Shown: positions 24,171 to 35,828, numbered from the stretch's first letter. The stretch is DNA of 64,000 nt from Dipteronia dyeriana (GCA_032871835.1 CM065296.1:4412001-4476000), one strand, 5' to 3'. Notes: generated by a model not told the origin, from the letters alone. Numbers and translations are program-made.

Positions 24171-26195
24171 CTGGGATGACGTGTGTGGTGCCCCTTTATG
24201 TGTTTTACGGAAAAGTCATATATGGAGAACCAATCCTTGAGTCTCAGGAGCTGAGGATTCGGAGGAAGCTTGTTGTGGAATTCAAGAACCTTCGGAAAAG
24301 ATGAGTTATCCATTTCGACGATGAAATCCTTGGTTTTGAGATGGAAATCAAACTTGGAGATTCCATATTTTACAGCAAGTATCTCTTTGTAAATGGTGTG
24401 ATAGTGTTTCTGGGCGTCTTTGAACTGTCCACTGGCATGGCCACAGTAGTGGCGTTTTCCATTGGATTCTTCAAAGATGACGGCTCCCCAAAAGTGGTCA
24501 CTGGCATCAGTCTGCAGGATGAGCTGTCCCGAAGAAGGGATATGCAGATGGAGAGGTTTCTGTGAGACATTCTTTAAGTGAGCCACTGCCTCGGAGTGGG
24601 AGGTATCCCACTGAGGAGGATCCTTCTTGAGGAGTTTGAACAAGCTAGTAGTGTAGTGGCTTGCTTGTGGGATAAAGTCTCTAATATAATTGACAATGCC
24701 AAGGAACTGTTGGGCCTGTTTTTGTGAGAGGTTCGAATCTGGAAAGGCAAGAGGCTGTCTTGCCAGGTGAGGTCCGGGAACATAGGACCCATCTTTGATC
24801 TTCATGCCAAGGAACTCAATTTCAGTAACTCCAATTGAGCTCTTCTTATCATATAGCATGATTCCATGTTTGTCAATGATCTGGTGAAACTGTTGTAGGA
24901 GTTTATCATGTGAATTATTGTCGGGAGAAAATAGTAGGATGTCATCGATGTATAGCAGGGCAGTATGGAGAATAGGACAGAAAATCCTGGTGATGGCCTT
25001 TTGGAAAAGTGAAGGGGCTGTTTTTGACCAAAATGTAGGACTGTCCATTGGTACTGGGCATTCGGGAGGCAGAAAGCCTTCTTGGGTCTGTCATCAGGGT
25101 GGATACCAATTTGCTAGAAGTCTCCTTTCAAGTTAAACTTGGAGAATTTAGTGGCTCCAGGAATTTGGGAAAATAACGAATTGGCTCTAGGAACTGGGAA
25201 CTTGTTGTCTAGGAGGAAGAGGTTGAGAGGCTTGTAATCAATGACGAGCCTTTTCTTTCCTCAGAGTTGTTCTGACCTTTTCTCAACGTAAAAGGCTTGG
25301 CAGGCCCATGGAGAAGAGGTAGGCTCTATTAGGCCCTGTATAAGGAGCTCGTCACATTCTTCAGTTGCCAGAGATAGTTCAGAGGGGGACATTCCCGAGT
25401 GAGTTGCTTTCGTTGGGTTAACATCTTCATTGAGTTTGAAAGGGAGACGAATGAAGAAGTCAGGGTTTTTCCACAGTGGGTGAAGATGTTTGAAGTCTGC
25501 ATGGCTGTTGGTGTAGAATTGTAGGAGCTTTTCTTGAATTTACTGGAAATATGGATTGATAAATGAAAGGGGGGAAATCTTGGCGATGTCGATGAAAGGT
25601 TTGAACTCTCTTTTGTAGCAGATTCCATTGGGGAGGATCCTGATGGCTCTGGATTGGTTGTAGATGTCCTATCTGATGAGGATATCTTTGTCTGGAAGAG
25701 GTGTTCCAATGACCTGAGTCCAAAGGGTGAACGAAGGGAAAAACTGTATGCCAACTTTATGCTTGGAGATCAGGTAAGTATTGAAAATTTGTCCATCAGC
25801 TGCTAGAAACTCGTTTTTTTCTTCTTTCCAGGCATCTGAAGGAAGGCGTTGGGATTCATCATCGAGGAATGTACTCCAGTATCGAGCAATGACAGGGACT
25901 GGCTTGGAGTATTTGGTTGTTAGAATCTGGATCTTGACTTGTGGGCCAGTACTACCATTAGTAGTGGCCTGGTAAACTTCTGAGGGAGAATCAGGATCTG
26001 TATATCCTTTATGTTCTGAGGAAGTGCTGGAGTCGTTTGAATCTTGGACCATAAAAGAGGTCAACCGGTTAACATCTTCTTGTTCTGAGAAGAAAGACTC
26101 AATATCTGCATCTGAGGGGATTTCATTAGCAACATGTCTAAGCTGTTGAATGAGTTTAGCAGATTTTGCTTTTTTATTAGGGCATTGCTTGGCAG
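24170..26195 (-). pseudogene. Left-arm protease, reverse transcriptase and RNase H remnant
   Basis: The block at 26185-25754 matches the acidic pre-protease region of the right arm. The protease active-site segment is scrambled here (DDESQR where the right arm has DTGAHFS). RT carries the YIDDILLF motif near 24940-24965, and RNase H carries QTDASDHFWGAV near 24490-24530. Lesions include an in-frame TAG at 25116-25114, which the right arm shares, and a TGA in the segment near 25262. No complete polyprotein is encoded. Confidence 0.8.
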
Positions 26196-26735
26196 AATTT
26201 TTCGAAATGCGAGTCTGCTCAATAGACAAAAGAGACATAGATTTCCACTACAGACGCATGTCTTTCAGATACCATGCACTCGGCGGAATCAACGATGAAA
26301 CCTTGAGACAAGTGTATCTGAACTCTCTTCCTACAGATCTTCAGGGAGAACTCCAAAGATTAATTGAATTCTCAAGCAAAAGCCTACGAGACATTACTCT
26401 AGGAGAAATCCACATGTATACCCACACTGCATTAGACAAACTCTGTGCTACCCAAAGAGTTTTTGCAAAGATGATCAGAGAAGGTAGAAAACTTGATAGG
26501 CACTGCAAATTTCCTCCCACCTACCATCTCAAATGCAACTCCACTGAACACTGCAACTGTAGAGCAAACAGGTCCTACAGGAAAAGACCTTCCAGGAACC
26601 AACCCCGGAAAGAGAAGAATTCATCACCCCCCATGAGGAATAGAAAATACAAATATTACAGGAAGAAGACCAGGAGATCATGGAAAAAGTCCAACAAGTG
26701 CTTTGCCTACGGACAAGAGGGTCACTATGCCCTAA
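26196..26735 (+). pseudogene. Coat-protein remnant at the centre of the inverted repeat
   Basis: Unpaired loop of the inverted repeat, belonging to the right unit. The frame includes LNSLPTDLQGELQRLI, a His/Cys segment (HLKCNSTEHCNC), then a very basic Lys/Arg-rich stretch and a damaged CCHC-type zinc finger (CFAYGQEGHYA: second Cys replaced by Tyr, last Cys lost at a small deletion that also shifts the frame). This is the order expected at the C-terminus of a caulimovirid coat protein. The upstream movement-protein region is absent. Confidence 0.7.
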
Positions 26736-28790
26736 TAAAAGAGCAAAATCTGCTAAGCTCATTCAACAGCTTAGACATGTTGCTGATGAAATCCCCTCAG
26801 ATGCAGATATTGAGTCTTTCTTCTTAGAACAAGAAGATGTTAACCGGTTGACCTCTTTTATGGTCCAAGATTCAGACGACTCCAGCACTTCCTCAGAACA
26901 TACAGGATATACAGATTCTGATTCACCCTCAGAAGTTTACCAGGGCACCACTAATGGTAGTACTGGCCCACAAGTCAAGATCCAGATTCTAACAACCAAA
27001 TACTCCAAGCCAGTCCCTGTCATTGCCTATTTCGATACTGGAGCACATTTCTCGATGATGAATCCCAACGTCCTTCCTTCAGATGCCTGGAAAGAAGAAA
27101 AAAATGAGTTTCTAGCAGTTGATGGACAAATTTTCAATACTTACCTGATCTCCAAGCGTAAAGTTGGCATACAGTTTTTCCCTTCGTTCACCCTTTGGAC
27201 TCAGGTCATTGGAACACCTCTTCCATACAAAGATATCCTCATCAGATGGGACATCTACAGCCAATCCATAGCCATTAGGATCTTCCCCAATGGAATCTGC
27301 TACAAAAGGGAGTTCAAACCTTTCATCGACATCGCTAAGATTTCCCCCCTTTCAGTTATCAATCCAGATTTCCAGCAAATTCAAGAAAAGTTTCTACAAT
27401 TCTACACCAACAGCCATGCAGACTTCAAACATCTTCACCCACTGTGGAAAAACCCTGACTTCTTCATTCGTATCCCTTTCAAACTCAATGAAGATGTTAA
27501 CCCAACGAAAGCAACTCACTCGGGAATATCCCCCTCTGACCTATCTCTAGCAACTGAAGAATGTGACGAGCTCCTCAGACATGGCCTAATAGAGCCTACC
27601 TCTTCTTCATGGGCCTGCCAAGCCTTTTAAGTTGAGAAAAGGTCAGAACAACTCCGAGGAAAGAAAAAGCTCGTAATTGATTACAAGTCTCTCAACCTCT
27701 TCCTCCTAGACGACAAGTTCCCAGTTTCTAGAGCCAATTCGTTATTTTCCCAAATTCCTGGAGCCACTAATTTTTCCCAAATTCCTGGAGCCACTAATTT
27801 CTCCAAGTTTGACTTGAAATGAGACTTCTAGCAAATTGGTATCCACCCAGATGACAGACCCAAGAAGGCTTTCTGCCTCCCGAATGCCCAGTACCAATGG
27901 ACAGTCCTATATTTTGGTCTAAAAACAGCCCCTTCACTTTTCCAAAAGGCCATCACCAGGATTTTCCGTCCTATTCTCCATACTGCCTTGCTATACATCG
28001 ACGACATCCTACTATTTTCTCCCGACAATAATTCACATGATAAACTCCTACAACAGTTTCACCAGATCATTGACAAACATGGAATCATGCTATATGATAA
28101 GAAGAGCTCAATTGGAGTTACTGAAATTGAGTTTCTTGGCATGAAGATCAAAGATGGGTCCTATGTTCCCGGACCTCACCTGGCAAGACTGCTTCTTCCC
28201 TTTCCAGATTCGAACCTCTCACAAAAACAGGTCCAACATTTCCTTGGCATTGTCAATTATATTAGAGACTTTATCCCACAAGCAAGCCACTACACTACTA
28301 GCTTGTCCAAACTCCTCAAGAAGGATCCCCCTCAGTGGGATACCTCCCACTCCGAGACAGTGGCTCACTTAAAGAATGTCTCACAGAGACCTCTCTATCT
28401 GCATATCCCTTCTTCGGGACAGCTCATCCTGCAGACTGATGCCAGTGACCACTTCTGGGGAGCCGTCCTCTTTGAAGAATCCAATAGAAAATGCCACTAC
28501 TGTGGCCATGCCAGTGGACAGTTCAAAGACGCCTAGAAACACTATCACACCATTTACAAAGAGATACTTGCTGTAAATTATGGAATCTCCAAGTTTGATT
28601 TCCATCTCAAAACCAAGGACTTCATCGTTGAAATGGATAACTCATCTTTTCCGAAGGTTCTTGAATTCCACAACAAGCTTCCTCCGAATCCTCAACTCAT
28701 GAGACTCAAGGATTGGTTCTCCAGATATGACTTTTCCGTCAAACACATAAAGGGGCACCACAACATCATCTCATATATGCTTTCAAGACC
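26727..28790 (+). pseudogene. Right-arm protease, reverse transcriptase and RNase H remnant
   Basis: Acidic lead region, then the aspartic protease motif YFDTGAHF (about 27028-27051), RT with YIDDILLF (about 27994-28017), and RNase H with QTDASDHFWGAV (about 28432-28467). In-frame stops: TAA 27628-27630, TGA 27820-27822, TAG 27829-27831 (shared with the left arm) and TAG 28534-28536. Cannot make a polyprotein. Confidence 0.8.
27749..27802 (+). repeat. 27-bp in-frame tandem duplication, right arm only
   Basis: CCCAAATTCCTGGAGCCACT starts at 27749 and again at 27776. The left arm has one copy. The length, nine codons, keeps the frame. Confidence 0.9.
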
Positions 28791-29663
28791 TCACTCCATC
28801 ACCCTGATTTCCCGTGTTGGTCCCATCCCATTGATTTACATGATATCCTCACAGGCCTCATCCTCCTCAGCTCCGCCTGTTGTTCCACCACCTCCTACTT
28901 TCCCGCCAGAATTTATGGCTACCCTACCACATGGTCAGCTTCCCTCTGTCCAACAGGTCCACGGTTTTGCAAAGTCATATCTTCCCAGATATCTTGCTCA
29001 AATCAACAACCAGAGCTGCCACCATCAGTTAGCCAACCCTAGTAAACCCTTTCTCGACCCTTTTATATCTCCACCCTTTTACTATTATTCCGACCAGGTA
29101 TTATGGTTCCTTTGGTGTTTATCGGTCGTACATCATCATGACATCGTCTTTCCCCTCCAAACATTATACAGCTTTGTCTAGAGCCCAACCTCTTCTAACC
29201 TCCAGACCTTTCTACAATGGTTTAACCCTCTACCCGTCTGGCGTACCGAACTTACCAAACTCATAGGCCAATACCATCTTTGAAAAATGGACCCAGAACC
29301 GGCCTCCAAGGTATGCTGCATTTAGGTTTTTAGTAGGCTCTACAGTCACAACCCACATACCCGACTCCTTTGGACCTCCAATGTCAGCTACGAATGGGAT
29401 ACTTCGTATGACTACGAAAGGCAGTACCAGACCGATATCCAGATCCCTCTCCTCAATTTCCTTTGTGACATTAACAATGACAAAACGGACGTCCTTTTCA
29501 TCCTCCCAGATGTCCCACTGGACCTAGCAATGAGTTGTCACCCCTTCCAGAATTCCTATCTTCTGGATTCTCAAGACCAGGCTGACACGTGGCCCCTTTC
29601 CATCTGTGGGGCCCTCAACTTTGACGACGAATACCACGCTACCTGTAATCTCAGCAGCCCGTA
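28791..29663 (+). pseudogene. Right-arm second coding region, unknown function
   Basis: Pro-rich stretch PPVVPPPPTFPPEF at about 28875, followed by the same aromatic-rich region as in the left arm. A TAG near 29179 and a TGA near 29281 interrupt it, with a frame change before the HATCNLSSP end. Confidence 0.6.
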
Positions 29664-29835
29664 GTATCTTCGTCAACCCTATCTGTATAATTATTAGTGC
29701 GTTTGCCAGCTGCCAGAGCAGCCTCCTTTTTGCTTTGTTGACTTTTGTAAAATTATTGTTGTTTGTCGGCCACCATCTCTGGCTTTATCCTTTGTAAGAT
29801 AAGCTTGTCTCTAGCTTGTAGAGTGCTTCCTCTCC

Positions 29836-29888
29836 CTATATAAGGAAGCCTTGTTCTCTCTGTAAAATCATCAGATAATCGAAATAAA
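29836..29888 (+). promoter_or_regulatory. Right-arm viral-type promoter and poly(A) signal
   Basis: CTATATAAGGAAG at 29836 and AATAAA at 29883-29888, mirrored in the left arm. Points rightwards, out of the repeat. Confidence 0.65.
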
Positions 29889-30787
29889 GTTTGAGTGTTT
29901 ATTTTCATATGGCTTTCTAAAGTTTCTCTCGTCCTAATCTTCAGACGGTTCTATGTCTGGAACTATGATTCTTCAAGATCCCAGTATGCTCTATACTTGC
30001 CTCATATGAGGATCCTGCATATCAGAACAGATTTTGTTTTCTAGTCTATTATTTCGGCTGAACACCCTGGACGCATCCAAACCCAGAATGTTGCTGGCTA
30101 TGATGAACTCAGGTTTAACAACGCCACGTACTGACTAGGTTATGGCTTAAGATCTCCATCCATCTCTGCTTGTAAGTACCTTGTTAAGGCTGTTGAGGAA
30201 AGGCCGTCTGTTGGGAAAACGATCTGTGAGATGGTCGTGGAGCCCTCTGCCGTCTCTAATTTATATTATATTAATATATATATATACATATTTTAATAAT
30301 ATATAAAATATATATTATAATAATTTATGATAATATAATATATTTTATAATTTTTTATATGTTACATAAAATATATTATTTTATAATATATAATATTATA
30401 ATATATATATATAATAATTATAATGTATATATATTTATATTATTGTATGAATGTTTTTAGTTCTAGTTGGAAATATATATATAGGCACTTTGGTCATTTA
30501 AAAATCATTTCTCATCTTATCCTAACCATATGAAACGTATAATAGTATAATTAATAGTTTTAAAAAATGATTTTTTATATATAAAGAAAGTGAAAAACAA
30601 AAACGAAAACGAAAAACAAGTATTTTATGTTTTTTAATTTTTTTACTTTTAACATTGGTTTTGTTTTTCATTTTTTTTTCTTCGTTTTTTTAAAATAAAA
30701 TTAAAAACGATTAACGAACGCGTTTTCGAAATCGTTTTAAAAAAATAAAAACAAAAACAGAGTGAAAAACAACTGTAGGACGGGACC

Positions 30788-32197
30788 TTAGTTTTCACTT
30801 TTCTCTCAGCCGCAACTTTCTAAAACTCTCTCTCTAGTTTCTCTGTTTCTCAAAATCTCTCCGCTGCAACGTCTCCCATCTCCGGTGAATCTCTGTCTCT
30901 TTAATCAAAGGTTTGTCTTCTTTGTCTTCATTGTCTTCCATCTTTTTTAAAAAAAAAATTGGAATTAAATTTTTTTTCCATTGATTTTGAAAACGATTTA
31001 GCACATTTTTCCTTTTTTTCGTTCAACTAGACTCAACTAGCGTTCTAGATCCATGTTCTGGTTTCTTGGGTTTCATAGGTTTCTTTCAATCTTTTCTTCT
31101 TTGCTGACTTCTTCTTCATCGAAATGATCCTCATCTCCAATGACTTTATCTCTCTTGTTGCAATCTTAAGGTTTGTATTAATATATATTTTTAAATTTTT
31201 GTGGGATTTAAATCATTTTTCCAGCGATTTGTTATAATTTTATATATGTTATGAAGCATTGTGTTCTAAACTCAACACAATGAACTCAAACAAAATTTTT
31301 GTTTCTATCATTTCATTACATATTTAGAGATTTTCCCAGATACTAATTATAAACTCATAACTTGATTGATTTGCTGCAATTTTTTAAGAACAATGTTTTT
31401 TAAAGGGATTGAAGAACAAAGAATTGAATCTTGGAAGTTCAATAATTTTTAGGAAAGTTTTTTTTTATGTTATTTGATTTTGGACTGTATTTTTACTAAT
31501 TGTATTGTTTTTTTTTATTTTAACCGTAAAATTGGACATGTATTTCACTTATCATTATGTATATTTATCACCAAATACATGTTTTCCTTTCTTGAAGAAT
31601 ATTGTTAAATTGTTATATATATACCGAATTTAAAGTGTTAAACCGATAAAAAAAATAAGTTAAACTATTTATTTATTTAGGCTTGATTTTGGGCCTGTGG
31701 ATATTGAGTTTATACCATGATTTTCCAAAGCTAATAAAAATTAAAATAAAAAAAACATATAAAAACTCATTAAGCCCATCAAGCTTATTAGATCCAAAAT
31801 CGAATTGAGCCGAACCGATAAAAACCAGTTCAATTCGGTTCGGTTACTTCACCTTAATCAATTTAAACCGGTTTTTATTTTTTGAAAACCGAACCGAACC
31901 GTACTTACCCCTATTGAAATCAGAGAGAGTGATTTGGGTAAGTGAAAAAAGAAAAGAAAAAAGTGTTTGGGCACTTGGACTTATTTTATTATGGTAAGGT
32001 TACTGGGCCTTTTGTTTTAAGTTGTAGATTGAATGTTAGTTGGGCTGACAAGAATTGTTTAAATTGGGTTTTAACTAATTTTTTTTCATAAACCCAAACT
32101 TAACAAAAAACTTGGGTGGGCGACAGCCCATCCAAGCCCTTGAAAGGATTCGCCCCTGATCACACACAACCCACATAGTTTAAGTTGAAATTTAGAT
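30788..32197. other. Spacer with pyrimidine-rich stretches and MITE remnants
   Basis: 30800-31140 is CT-rich (CTCTCTCTCTAG, CTCCATCTCCGG) and looks like a 5' leader, but no open frame follows. 31790-31915 carries CGGTTCGGTT/AACCGAACCG words of the small hAT-like family. 32100-32155 (GGTGGGCGACAGCCCATCC) resembles another element end. Confidence 0.45.
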
Positions 32198-33735
32198 TAA
32201 GGGGTCGTTTGTTTTTTTATCTGAATACCGAACAATCCTGAATTTTTCTAATGACTGGATAGTGACTGAAATCTGAACCTGAATGACATGTTTATTTTTT
32301 ATTTCTCATATCTGAATGTATTGTCAACACGTTTGTTTTTTAAAAGTAAAATCGTCTAAGTATAAGTAATTTTACATTTATACATATGTTAAACAATTAT
32401 ACATATAATACGAAATAAAAACAAGTCAAAAATAATAATTATATATGAACACATATGATCACGATCTTCTTCTTTGATTACAAACAAACTTTATTTTTCT
32501 AAGAAAATAAAAGGTTTTCTTTTTTCAAAAAGTAAAAAGGACATAAGGAAAACTCGTACAAAACTCTATATATATATATATATATACATCACTATAATAT
32601 CATAATAAAGTATCGTTATTAAACACCAATATGAACAGTGATTAAGGTTCTTTTTTATTTTTTATTTTTTATTTTTTATTTTTAAAGCTATTTAAAATCA
32701 ATATATTAAAATAAAGATTTTTATACCATATATAATTTTGATGAAATTGAAAATATGTTATATATGGGGGGATAATATCGGAAGAAAAGATTTTATATTG
32801 TATTTAATACAATTCAATGATTTGTAATTAAATGAAAAGTCAAGAATTTTTACTTTTTATTTTAAGTTGTTTTTTAGGATTTTAAAATTGTTTGACCACT
32901 TAAAAAAAAAATTATGATTCAGACCCATTAAGTTTTAAGAGGAAAAAACAAACGACCCTTAAATGATCGTTTGTTTTTCTACTTAAAACTGAATGGGTCT
33001 GAATCGTAATTATTAAATTGTTTTGTTTTTTTAAGTGGTTAAACAATTTAAAAATACAAAAAAAAAAAAAAAAAAACTTAAAATAAAAGGTACAAAATTC
33101 TGACTTTTTACTTAATTGCAAATCACTGAATTGTATTAAATGCAATCTAAAATCTTTTTTTCCGATACTATCCCCCATGTATAACATATTTCCAATTTCA
33201 TCATAATTATATGCGGTAAAGAAATATTTATTTTAAAATATTGCTTATTTTAAATAGCTTTAAAAATAAAAACGATCACTAATCACTTCTCATATTGATG
33301 TTTAATATCAATACTTTATAATGATATTAGGGTAATGTATTTATATATTATTTTTTTTTAGTGCGTTTTATGTGAGTTTTCTTACTGTCTCTTTTATTTT
33401 TTGAAAAAAACAAAATATTTTCTTTTCTCAATAACAATGAAGTTTATTTGTAATAGTAGAAGAAGATCATGATCATATGTTCATATATATAATTATTATT
33501 TTCGATTGTTTTTATTCCATATTATATATTTATATGTATAATTGTTTAATATGGTTATAAATGTCAAATTCAATATTTCCAGACAATTTACTTTTAAAAA
33601 ATAAACGTGTTGACAATTAATTCAGATGTAAGGAAAAAATATATATATGTCATTCAAGTTCAGATTTCAATCCCTATTCAATCTTTAAAAAAATTTATGA
33701 CTATTTGGTCTTTAGACGTAAAAATAAAAGACCCC
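32198..33735. repeat. 1.5-kb palindrome: two small elements tail to tail
   Basis: GGGGTCGTTTGTTTTT at 32198 and the complement AACAAACGACCC ending at about 32958 define one 760-bp AT-rich element with a TAA next to each end. Its mirror image follows at once (from about 32970, CGTTTGTTTTTCTACTT) and ends at 33735 (AAAAGACCCC). Matching internal blocks include the T/AAACTGAATGGGTCTGA region around the centre and TGTTGACAAT/ATTGTCAACACG near the outer parts. Harbinger-like by its TAA flank; no protein encoded. Confidence 0.75.
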
Positions 33736-34084
33736 GAAATTTTATCATTGTCTGGCGATAGTGATATATAAATATATAATACATTCAATGATATATAAAT
33801 ATATAATACATTCAAAATTTAATATTTATTATTTATACTCTTCCTGATTCTTTAAAGCTATATCGGACCTCTCTCTTTTTTCCCTTAAATGACCGAACAA
33901 AACCGTATTTATAAAGAAACATTACTAGAAAGGAAAGTAAATCAAATTGATATTAGCACAAATCCACAGTTTTAAAGACATCATATAAATATAACAGAAC
34001 ATAAACCCGTCGACTCAAAAAAAAAAAAAAAAAAAAAACTCAATTCACTTACAAAATTTTCTTTAATTTGTTCATGATCGACTC
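33736..34084. other. Spacer upstream of the first FLZ pseudogene
   Basis: AT-rich with a 20-base A run at about 34020. It may include the old promoter of the FLZ copy, but I see no reliable TATA placement. Confidence 0.4.
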
Positions 34085-35066
34085 AAAAACCAACGTATCA
34101 TGAAGAAGTCTCTTTACGGTGTCATCTCTTGAGGTGATGGAGAAGAGTGTTGATCATATTAATGTTCAGGAAAAATTGCGAGTTTCCTTGAAAAGTGTCA
34201 CTTTTGCAAGCAAGACATCTCTAAATTAAAGTGAAGTGCTCTTGTACGTGTAAGGATTTCATTAATATAAGAATCTTATTTTTTATGTATTTATCATTAA
34301 TATAGGAATCATATTTTTTATTTATTTATCATCTAACTAATAAGTATTGATATATGAGTTTACACAATTACACCAAAACTCTCTCGGATATAGATTATAG
34401 ATACATGTTTGAACGATACTCTTTCGGATATAGATTATAGATACATGTTTGAACAATAGATAAAAAAGAAAATTACACACTTTTACATATGGATACGGAT
34501 CCTCTTACTGGTCTTTGCTTTTTTTTTTTGTTTTTTTCAAATGTAATTAACACATCAAGTTGTATGTGGGAGGAAAGAATAATTAAATATTGATCATATA
34601 TTTTTTATTTTATTTAGGTGTCGTTAGATTATGAAAAGTTAAGAAAAAACGAGACAATAAAACGATTATGATCCTTTACATATACCTTAGGCTTGTCCTG
34701 CATGCGCTGAAGTTTGAACAAGTAAAGAAAGATGGAATGTATCTAGTTCATTAGATCTGGCGAATGAGATATAAATTAGCAATGAGAGAATGAGACAATA
34801 TATTTATTTATTTAAGACAACTATATCATTGTTAGAAAGTTATTATTTTCAAAATATATTCTGTGATTTCTGTCCATAATTTGCATTTGTGCTCAGTAAT
34901 ATTGTTGAAATTCTCCTCTAGCTTAAGGTTTCATGTAAATCAGCTGATTATACAAGTGATGAATAAAGAATACACAATTACACATTTTTGCAGCATGCAT
35001 AGATTTTGCCGTGACAATCAAATGACGATCGAAAAGTTCGACAAGAACATCACAATTACTATATAA
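34085..35066 (+). pseudogene. FLZ zinc-finger pseudogene, copy 2 of the cluster
   Basis: 34085-34252 matches exon 1 of the intact gene at 57695: CAAAAACCAAC leader, then GGTGTCATCTC, GAGAAGAGTGTT, and the zinc-finger start GCGAGTTTCCTTGAAAAGTGTCAC (KCHFC). Most of the N-terminal codons are deleted and TAA/TGA codons follow the finger. A GTAAGGATTT donor is conserved at 34253. Exon 2 (34994-35066, after TTTTTGCAG) keeps CRDNQ..IEKFDK but lost the FCSPE part, then ends early. The intron has two private tandem duplications (34265-34330, about 44 bp; 34385-34455, about 46 bp). Confidence 0.8.
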
Positions 35067-35081
35067 TAGTAATCACACTAT

Positions 35082-35181
35082 TTATTTTTATTTTTTAAAA
35101 ACTCTTTACTATCTGTAGGATTCGAACTACTGATTTGAAAGTCATTTGTCAAAACTCCAAACTCATTCATTTACCAGCTGA
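35082..35181 (-). mobile_element. tRNA-derived SINE, 3' portion
   Basis: On the minus strand the B box GTTCGAATCC (complement of about 35118-35128) lies some 45 bases after the A-box sequence TCAGCTGG, and the element ends in an A-rich tail (AAAAAATAAAAATAAA). The A box is cut by hAT copy 2. The missing head, with TAGTTCAGCTGG, is at 36786-36803 on the opposite strand. Unit would be a short Pol III type SINE. Confidence 0.75.
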
Positions 35182-35612
35182 TAGTACTGTAATTATGGAC
35201 CGGCCCAAGATAGGCCGGTCCGTATGGTCCGCGAAGCAAAACGGGTCGTGCCAAGCACAGCCCGTGAAGGAGGTAGACCAGACCGAAGCCCGATACGTGA
35301 CAGGCCGCATGCTGGGCCGCTGGTACAAGGTCCAGTGGGCTAGGCCCATGGACTGGCACATCGGTCCGGCGTATTCGACCGTTTGTTTGTTTTTTTAAAA
35401 AAAAAATATTCCCTCCAATGGCTGAATTTTTAATTTCAGCCGTTGGAGGCTCTGAAATTTATAAAAAAAAACCCTGAAGCCTTCCAAATATAATTTTGAC
35501 CCATAAATCAAATTTTTCTAGAAATACTTTCATCCATTTCATTTTCCATTCACTCTCTATCATTCTTTCAATCTCTCATTCTCTCAAATATCATTATCTA
35601 CATTCTCCAATT
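35182..35612 (+). mobile_element. hAT copy 2, 5' terminal piece (detached)
   Basis: Reverse complement of 2400-2829: terminus TAGTACTGTAATTATGG, GC-rich subterminal region (35200-35370), then the leader. Left flank CCAGCTGA (35174-35181). The piece stops at TTCTCCAATT (35603-35612), the same leader position where the main body of copy 2 stops at 42324. Confidence 0.85.
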
Positions 35613-35828
35613 GTGGAAATGGTGAGGAATGTCACATTTTTTTTGGTCACTTGCATGATGTCACTGTTATAATAAGTTAAGTTTAAAAGACACCTATTAT
35701 GGTGAGCTACCGAAATTGCCCTTAAATAATCGATATTTTATTCTTTAAAGGCTGTTGTCCAAAAAAGTTGTCTGAAAATCAATCACCTACTCCATTTTTT
35801 CTTCAGAAAACGAGTTCCATTACAAGAT
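35613..35828 (+). mobile_element. MULE end B, left breakpoint copy
   Basis: Begins GTGGAAATGGTGAGG and is the inverted match of 47820-48018 over about 200 bp (shared GACACCTATTATGGTGAGCTACC and AATAATCGATATTTTATTC). It abuts the 10-bp hAT sequence TTCTCCAATT. Confidence 0.85.

Larger units (their letters stand above)
22704..26195 (-). mobile_element. Endogenous caulimovirid fragment, left arm
   Basis: Reverse-complement partner of 26727-30241 at high identity over about 3.5 kb. It runs from the protease region near the centre, through reverse transcriptase, RNase H and a second coding region, to a promoter/polyadenylation region at the outer end. The arm abuts a (TA)n tract at its outer end (22650-22700). 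Decayed by stops and frameshifts. Placement in Caulimoviridae rests on the coat-type zinc-finger, aspartic protease, RT and RNase H order seen in the right unit. Similarity to florendoviruses is my guess from the second ORF. Confidence 0.8.
26727..30241 (+). mobile_element. Endogenous caulimovirid fragment, right arm
   Basis: Mirror of 22704-26185. Coding direction is outward on the plus strand: protease, RT, RNase H, second coding region, promoter/poly(A) region, ending in GAGATGGTCGTGG at 30241; the left arm ends in the complement of the same bases. Right of this the sequence becomes AT-rich. Private lesions and a 27-bp duplication distinguish it from the left arm. Confidence 0.8.
22321..30787. 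mobile_element. Harbinger-like MITE hosting the pararetrovirus inverted repeat
   Basis: Left end GGGCCCGTCCTGTAAGCG (22321), right end complement GGTCCCGTCCTACAGTTG (ending 30787), both next to TTA (22318-22320 and 30788-30790). Next to each end are matching stretches (GTTTTTCAGTTTCTGTTTTTC against its complement; AACGCGTTT words), so the two halves belong to one element of several hundred bp, AT-rich in its centre. The viral inverted repeat lies in its (TA)n centre. Confidence 0.75.

Noticed and set aside
26150..26290. Apparent start of a plus-strand ORF near 26150 (MSLADFAFLL...)
   Set aside because: The first residues are antisense of the left viral arm, an effect of the inverted-repeat junction rather than a coat-protein start.
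22704..30241. A functional virus-producing integrant
   Set aside because: Both units lack the movement-protein region and carry several stops and frameshifts; no Met-tRNA primer site was found in the leader.
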